Shown here: positions 59,632-64,000 of the stretch, in pieces | How the letters are laid out: every line of letters starts with the position of its first letter | Numbering within the stretch: position 1 is the first letter of the stretch | Assembly: GCF_011043525.1 (NCBI RefSeq) | Contig: NZ_JAAKGO010000006.1 | Span: 1 to 64,000 of the forward strand | Direction: 5' to 3' | DNA length: 64,000 bases | Origin: Sphingobacterium sp. SGG-5 | Lineage (GTDB): Bacteria > Bacteroidota > Bacteroidia > Sphingobacteriales > Sphingobacteriaceae | Translations under genes and position numbers: made by a program | The notes under the pieces: generated by a model | The model's input: the letters and a program-made list of their open reading frames with translations, nothing else | Database searches by the model: none | What the model was told of the DNA's origin: nothing

Positions 59632-60663
59632 ATGCAATTTTCAGCAGAACAAATAGCAGCTTTAATACATGGTAAGATTGAGGGCGATCCTCACGCTGTT
59701 GTAACCCAATTGTCAAAAATTGAGGAAGGTGCAGCAGGTAGCCTTTCTTTTGTGTCCAATCCAAAATATGAGCACTATCTCTATTCTACACGTTCGACTA
59801 TCGTTATTGTAGACAAGACGTTGCACTTACAGAAGCCGGTACAGGCTACATTAATCCGGGTAGATAATTCATATTTGGCATTCACGCAGTTATTGAAAGC
59901 CTATTATGGTTTCAAAACCGAGCGTGAAGGTAGAGAAGACAATCACTTTATCCATGAAACAGCACAGATCGGAGCGGGTGGATATATCGGTGCTTTTGCC
60001 TATGTGGGTAAAGAGGCTAAGGTTGGAAATAATGTCAAGATTTATCCGCATGTATATATTGGCGACAATGTTGTTGTAGGAGATAATACGACGTTATACC
60101 CCAATGTGACCTTGTATTACGATACCGTCGTGGGACAAGATGTAATTATACATGCCGGTGCGGTAATAGGGAGTGATGGATTTGGGTTCGCCCCCCAAAA
60201 AGATGAGACTTACGATAAAATACCCCAAATCGGTAATGTCGTTATAGAAGACCGTGTGGAGATCGGCGCCAACACCGTGATCGATCGGGCGACAATGGGT
60301 TCTACCGTAATCCGACAGGGCGTGAAGCTCGACAACCTTATCCAGATTGCCCATAATGTAGAGGTAGGTGAAAATAGTGTGATCGCCGCACAGACAGGTG
60401 TATCGGGCAGTACAAAAATTGGAAAGCATGTGGTATTAGGTGGGCAGGTTGGGATTGTAGGGCATGTCAATATCGCCGATGGTAGCCAGATACAGGCGCA
60501 ATCGGGTGTAAATCGAAGCATTCTTATTAAAAATGCAAAATGGGGTGGGGCGCCATTTGCCCCTTATATCAGTGAAATGCGGTCGCAGGTGATATATACG
60601 AAGCTTCCGGATTTGGAAAGAAGGATTTTGGCCTTAGAAAAAAAGTTAAAAAATCAGAAATAA
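59632..60663 (+). CDS. lpxD: UDP-3-O-(3-hydroxyacyl)glucosamine N-acyltransferase
   Basis: 343 aa from ATG 59632. N-terminal uridine-binding domain ([22 protein letters not shown]), then a long left-handed beta-helix of hexapeptide repeats ([29 protein letters not shown] ...), the catalytic region with His in [26 protein letters not shown], and a C-terminal helix. It adds the second acyl chain in lipid A synthesis. First of lpxD-lpxC/fabZ-lpxA. Confidence 0.95.
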   Translation: MQFSAEQIAALIHGKIEGDPHAVVTQLSKIEEGAAGSLSFVSNPKYEHYLYSTRSTIVIVDKTLHLQKPVQATLIRVDNSYLAFTQLLKAYYGFKTEREGREDNHFIHETAQIGAGGYIGAFAYVGKEAKVGNNVKIYPHVYIGDNVVVGDNTTLYPNVTLYYDTVVGQDVIIHAGAVIGSDGFGFAPQKDETYDKIPQIGNVVIEDRVEIGANTVIDRATMGSTVIRQGVKLDNLIQIAHNVEVGENSVIAAQTGVSGSTKIGKHVVLGGQVGIVGHVNIADGSQIQAQSGVNRSILIKNAKWGGAPFAPYISEMRSQVIYTKLPDLERRILALEKKLKNQK

Positions 60664-60687
60664 CTGTAATAAAATTTAACATCACGT

Positions 60688-62088
60688 ATGGAAGAAATGA
60701 ATGCCAAACAACGGACCATAAAGTCGGAAATTTCAATTTCAGGAATAGGGTTACATACGGGGAGGTCGGTAACCTTGACCATTAAACCTGCCCCTGAAAA
60801 TCACTGGTTTAAATTTCGGCGCGTTGATTTGGACGGGCAACCGACAGTAGCTGTAGATGCCGACAATGTATCGGATACTTCCCGGGGGACTACCATTTCC
60901 GAAAATGGAGCTTCTGTAAGCACGATAGAACATCTTATGGCTGCTTTGGTGGGGTTGGAGGTAGACAATGTACTGATTGATATTGATGGACCCGAAGTGC
61001 CTATTCTGGATGGTAGTTCGGCCCCCTTCATAGAAAAATTGTTGGAAGCAGGGTTCGCAGAGCAGGAAGCGGATCGGGATTTTTATGAAATCAAGGAGAA
61101 CATCCACTATGTGGAAGCTGAGCGCAAGGTCGAAATTGTAGCCATGCCACTGGATGGCTATAGGCTGACCTGTATGATCGATTTCAACTCTCCCGTATTG
61201 GGCAGCCAACATGCGTCGATCAGCAAGATCGACGAATTTAAGAAAGATATCTCGTCTTCACGAACCTTTTGTTTTCTGCATGAGTTGGAGGCCTTGGTAA
61301 ATAATAATCTGATCAAAGGTGGCGATTTGTCGAATGCTATCGTTATAGTGGACAAGGAAGTGAGTAAGGGTGAACTTGATAAGTTAAAAAGCTTGTTTAA
61401 TAAAGAGGTGACAGTGGCAGACGAAGGTATTTTGGATAATATTCAGTTGCGGTATCAAAATGAACCCGCACGGCATAAGCTGCTGGATATGATCGGCGAT
61501 CTTGCCTTAGTAGGCCGCCCTTTAAAAGGCCATATTATGGCTGCCCGGCCGGGACATGCGGCGAATGTGGCTTTTGCGAAACGCATTAAAAATCAAATCA
61601 AGCGGGATAAGAGCAAGAAGAAAATAAATATGTACGATATCCACGCGAAACCGGTCTATGACACGGTAGAGATTATGAATATTCTCCCGCACCGGCAACC
61701 TTTTTTAATGGTCGACAAAATATTGGAGCTTTCGGAGACTCACGTTGTGGGGTTGAAAAATGTGACGATAAATGAAGACTTGTTTATGGGACATTTTCCC
61801 GGTGCTCCGGTTTTTCCGGGTGTGCTTCAGATTGAAGCGATGGCGCAGACAGGAGGTATTTTGGTATTAAATACCGTTCCCGACCCTGAAAACTGGTTGA
61901 CGTTGTTTTTGAAAATCGAAAATGCTCGGTTCAAAAACCAGGTTCATCCGGGAGATACGGTCATCTTCAGCTGTGAGCTACTGGAGCCTATACGTCGGGG
62001 AATTGCCCGGATGAAAGGAGTTGGTATGGTCGGGGAGAAGATCGTCAGTGAGGCAGAACTCATGGCTCAAATTGTGAAAGTAAAATAA
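60688..62088 (+). CDS. lpxC/fabZ: LpxC-FabZ fusion: UDP-3-O-acyl-GlcNAc deacetylase / 3-hydroxyacyl-ACP dehydratase
   Basis: 466 aa. Residues about 1-305 are LpxC: ISGIGLHTGRSVTLTIKPA, ISTIEHLMAALVGLEVDN (zinc His), DGPEVPILDGSSAPFIE, RHKLLDMIGDLALVG. Residues about 320-466 are FabZ: ILPHRQPFLMVDKILEL, FMGHFPGAPVFPGVLQIEAMAQTGG (catalytic His and Glu). The fusion is standard in Bacteroidota and joins lipid A commitment to fatty-acid elongation. It is 24 bp after lpxD and 7 bp before lpxA. Confidence 0.96.
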   Translation: MEEMNAKQRTIKSEISISGIGLHTGRSVTLTIKPAPENHWFKFRRVDLDGQPTVAVDADNVSDTSRGTTISENGASVSTIEHLMAALVGLEVDNVLIDIDGPEVPILDGSSAPFIEKLLEAGFAEQEADRDFYEIKENIHYVEAERKVEIVAMPLDGYRLTCMIDFNSPVLGSQHASISKIDEFKKDISSSRTFCFLHELEALVNNNLIKGGDLSNAIVIVDKEVSKGELDKLKSLFNKEVTVADEGILDNIQLRYQNEPARHKLLDMIGDLALVGRPLKGHIMAARPGHAANVAFAKRIKNQIKRDKSKKKINMYDIHAKPVYDTVEIMNILPHRQPFLMVDKILELSETHVVGLKNVTINEDLFMGHFPGAPVFPGVLQIEAMAQTGGILVLNTVPDPENWLTLFLKIENARFKNQVHPGDTVIFSCELLEPIRRGIARMKGVGMVGEKIVSEAELMAQIVKVK

Positions 62089-62095
62089 ATAATAA

Positions 62096-62890
62096 ATGAT
62101 ACAACCGTTGTCATACATCCACCCGGAAGCCTCAATAGCTCCTAACGTGGTCATCGAACCATTCAGTACCATACATCGCGATGTGGTCATAGGAGAAGGT
62201 ACCTGGGTAGGCCCTAACGTCACCATCATGGATGGCGCCCGGATCGGCAAGAATTGCAAGATCTTTCCGGGGGCTGTTATTTCCGGCGAACCGCAGGACT
62301 TGAAGTTCGAAGGAGAAGTGACTACCGTAGAGATTGGTGATAACACCACGATACGGGAGTGCGTGACCATTAACAGAGGGACCAAAGACCGCTATAAAAC
62401 AGTAGTGGGAAAAAATTGCTTAATACAGGCCTACAGTCATATCGCACATGATTGTTTGATAGGTGATAACTGTATTTTTTCGAACTCCAGCACCTTGGCC
62501 GGACATATTACCGTCGGTGATTATGTCGTATTGGCCGGTCTGGTTGCCGTGCATCAGTTCTGTAAAATCGGTTCGCATGCTTTTGTGACCGGAGGTACGC
62601 TGGTGCGAAAGGATGTTCCTCCTTTTATCAAGGCTGCTCGTGAACCGATTTCCTACGCCGGTGTGAATTCGGTAGGTCTACGGCGAAGAGGCTTTTCTCC
62701 CGAGCAGATCGCGGAGATCCAGAATATCTATCGTGTGCTCTTTGTGCAGAATAGAAATCTAAGCAAGGCTTTAGATCTCGTTGAAGCGGAATTTGCGGCT
62801 ACCGAGCTGCGGGATGAGATCTTAATGTTTGTGCGCAGCTCGGATCGAGGCGTAGTACGAGGGTTTAATCAAGGTAAAATAAGTGTTTAA
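62096..62890 (+). CDS. lpxA: UDP-N-acetylglucosamine O-acyltransferase
   Basis: A 264-aa left-handed beta-helix protein: YIHPEASIAPNVVIEPFSTIHRDVVIGEGTWVG, GEPQDLKFEGEVTTVEIGDNTTIRECVTINRGT, AYSHIAHDCLIGDNCIFSNSSTLAGH (catalytic His) and the C-terminal helical bundle (FSPEQIAEIQNIYRVLFVQNRNL). It performs the first step of lipid A synthesis. It follows lpxC/fabZ closely. Confidence 0.96.
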   Translation: MIQPLSYIHPEASIAPNVVIEPFSTIHRDVVIGEGTWVGPNVTIMDGARIGKNCKIFPGAVISGEPQDLKFEGEVTTVEIGDNTTIRECVTINRGTKDRYKTVVGKNCLIQAYSHIAHDCLIGDNCIFSNSSTLAGHITVGDYVVLAGLVAVHQFCKIGSHAFVTGGTLVRKDVPPFIKAAREPISYAGVNSVGLRRRGFSPEQIAEIQNIYRVLFVQNRNLSKALDLVEAEFAATELRDEILMFVRSSDRGVVRGFNQGKISV

Positions 62891-63530
62891 TACTAATAGC
62901 GACTGCTTATTGACTATAACTTTACACAATTTAGGTAGAAGGTTTGATCAACAATGGATCTTCAGAAATATAAACTATACCTTCTCTTCTTCAAAAAAAT
63001 ATGCTATTCTCGGACCCAATGGATCCGGCAAATCGACTTTACTCAAGACGATCGCGGGGCAGTTGTCGGCCAGTGAGGGGCGTGTTGCGTACCTCCGCTC
63101 TGCTGATCGTGAAATCCATGTGGACGATATCTATCCGTATCTTGTTTTTGCTGCACCCTATATGGAGTTGATCGAAGAGTTTACCCTGACAGAAATGATA
63201 GACTTTCATTTTAAATTCAAATCTATGTTAGAAGGGTTTGATAAGCCGGCAATTATCGCCCATCTGGCCATGGAAGATGCGTCCCACAAGCAAATTAAGT
63301 ACTTCTCCTCCGGAATGAAGCAAAGGCTAAAACTCGCTTTGGCTTGCTTTTCCGCTTCTGCTATTTTGCTGCTGGACGAACCGACCAGCAATCTGGACGT
63401 CGAAGGTGAGAAATGGTATCGGGATCTGATCGATCGTACCTGCGCAAATCGCCTGCTTATCATTGGTTCAAACCAGGAGAAGGAGTATGATTTTTGTGAT
63501 GAGTTTATTCGTGTGATGGATTATAAGTAA
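62883..63530 (+). CDS. ABC transporter ATP-binding protein (small, CcmA-like)
   Basis: Up to 215 aa. Starts at GTG 62883 (8-bp overlap with lpxA) or TTG 62910 (MTITLHNLGRRFDQQW, more like relatives). Walker A LGPNGSGKSTLLKTIAG, signature YFSSGMKQRLKLALAC, Walker B ILLLDEPTSNLD. The usual H-loop His is replaced (IIGSNQEKEYDFC has Asn), so its catalysis may be altered. No permease nearby; the position after lpxA suggests an envelope role. Confidence 0.85.
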   Translation: MFNTNSDCLLTITLHNLGRRFDQQWIFRNINYTFSSSKKYAILGPNGSGKSTLLKTIAGQLSASEGRVAYLRSADREIHVDDIYPYLVFAAPYMELIEEFTLTEMIDFHFKFKSMLEGFDKPAIIAHLAMEDASHKQIKYFSSGMKQRLKLALACFSASAILLLDEPTSNLDVEGEKWYRDLIDRTCANRLLIIGSNQEKEYDFCDEFIRVMDYK

Positions 63531-63553
63531 TTATTGTCCTCGTGCCGGACGGG

Positions 63554-63698
63554 CAGGTACTTTTGTCTTGCCAAAAGGTACCCAAAAACGCGTCGCTGTA
63601 CCGGCTCGCTACATCGTCTCTTCCTTCCTGCCATCCGCGACCCGCTGAGGCGACATTTTTAGGTCTCTGTGCGGATTCTGCTTTTTTTCTCAAATCTC
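63554..63698 (-). repeat. Structured intergenic repeat family 1, copy 9 (inverted)
   Basis: Terminal hairpin arms GGTACTTTT and AAAAGGTACC (63556-63582), GCGTCGCTG, inner arms CCGGCTCGC/GCGACCCGC (the reverse of GCGGGTCGC/GCGAGCCGG), then GCGACATTTTTAGG, GTGCGGAT and CTCAAATCTC. It lies 24 bp after the ABC gene stop. Confidence 0.8.
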
Positions 63699-63724
63699 GT
63701 GTCTCAAATCTCAATTATCCTACG

Positions 63725-63912
63725 CCGGTAGAAAGACGGCCTAGGACTGTACAGCGTTAAGAAAACATCCGAGTGCCCGTATAAAACAGATCGAAAAAAT
63801 GGAGCAAAGCGCAATGGCTCCGATCTGTTTAGGGCAAAAGGACTGTTTTTAGCGTCGTACCGTCCAAGCCTTGATTTGTTTGCTTCTTTATTCATCAAGG
63901 AATAAAGAAGGG
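63725..63912 (+). repeat. Structured repeat family 2, copy B
   Basis: Reverse-complement counterpart of 21337-21520. The conserved CCGTAGAAA..GGCCTAGG-type end is at 63725-63745, the variable hairpin has arms AAACAGATCG (63784-63793) and CGATCTGTTT (63821-63830) with an inner stem GGAGC/GCTCC, and the 50-bp identical segment ends at 63912. Confidence 0.8.
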
Positions 63913-63962
63913 TCCTCCCGGCCTGAGGGACCATAGTACTTTTTAATTCAATCGAGTTTTCA

Positions 63963-64000
63963 TATTTTTGTGCAAAGAAGAAACAAAACAGAAAATGGCT
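63963..64000 (+). promoter_or_regulatory. Promoter element and start of a gene cut by the right edge
   Basis: TATTTTTG (63963-63970) fits TAnnTTTG; an A-rich leader follows and ATG GCT at 63995-64000 would begin a protein Met-Ala. In other Bacteroidota efp commonly follows the lpxA region, and EF-P often begins Met-Ala, but two residues cannot identify it. Confidence 0.35.

Overview
The window looks like chromosome of a Bacteroidota bacterium, most likely family Sphingobacteriaceae. The support is the gene content (PorX, GldD and a PorP/SprF C-terminus of the type IX secretion/gliding systems, an LpxC-FabZ fusion, DUF4374, YfhO, YtxJ) and the promoters: many genes are preceded by a TAnnTTTG -7 element, the Bacteroidota housekeeping type. 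The genus cannot be fixed from the sequence. Almost everything is ordinary chromosomal backbone; no complete insertion sequence, prophage or CRISPR array was seen.

Layout. 1-1.3 kb: C-terminus of a PorP/SprF-like protein and a frameshifted Rpn-family nuclease gene. 1.3-6.1 kb: an iron/xenosiderophore uptake locus like XusABC (DUF4374 lipoprotein, TonB receptor, divergent PepSY membrane protein). 6.1-10.3 kb: small acidic proteins, a lipoprotein phosphoesterase and a large uncharacterised protein. 10.4-15.2 kb: polA, psd and a PhoR-like kinase. 15.8-21.3 kb (minus strand): serine hydrolase, M19 dipeptidase, radA and a TPR protein. 21.8-32.1 kb: xseAB, ugd, an AsmA-like protein, TrkH/TrkA potassium uptake and YfhO. 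32.4-34.1 kb: PhoU-like/PiT phosphate uptake behind a Pho-box-like direct repeat. 34.3-40.8 kb: an OmpA-family protein, then TPR-aroE-gldD-MBL-LolE-like. 40.9-47.4 kb: outer membrane protein, AraC regulators, YgiD, and an Rrf2-controlled redox cluster (NAD(P)-binding protein, DoxX, FrnE-like DsbA). 47.5-48.3 kb: tRNA-Glu with a decayed integrated element carrying a truncated phage-defence gene. 48.4-58.1 kb: ytxJ, ribH, TPR, capsule-type dehydratase, ald, hydrolase, ABC ATPase, OMP, tsaE, porX. 58.3-63.5 kb: HD hydrolase and lpxD-lpxC/fabZ-lpxA-ABC.

The most unusual content lies between the genes. At least nine copies of a roughly 120-180 bp structured repeat (family 1) sit at operon boundaries. 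Each copy has a closing stem, an inner hairpin and a terminator-like hairpin. Stem sequences differ between copies while complementarity is kept, including whole-stem replacement, so selection or copying appears to act on RNA/DNA structure. A second structured repeat (family 2, two copies) shows the same behaviour. Degenerate 8-bp GTTAC-type tandem repeats and a short palindrome often accompany family 1; one GTTAC tract supplies the 3' end of the YfhO gene, and one family 1 hairpin lies directly upstream of the histidine kinase start codon.

Other regulatory signals: a TTGTAAY-N7-GTTACAA-type operator both before the Rrf2 gene and before the genes downstream of it; two perfect 11-bp tandem repeats before the phosphate genes; and an imperfect 19-bp palindrome between the divergent iron-uptake promoters. 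All calls come from reading the sequence without database searches.
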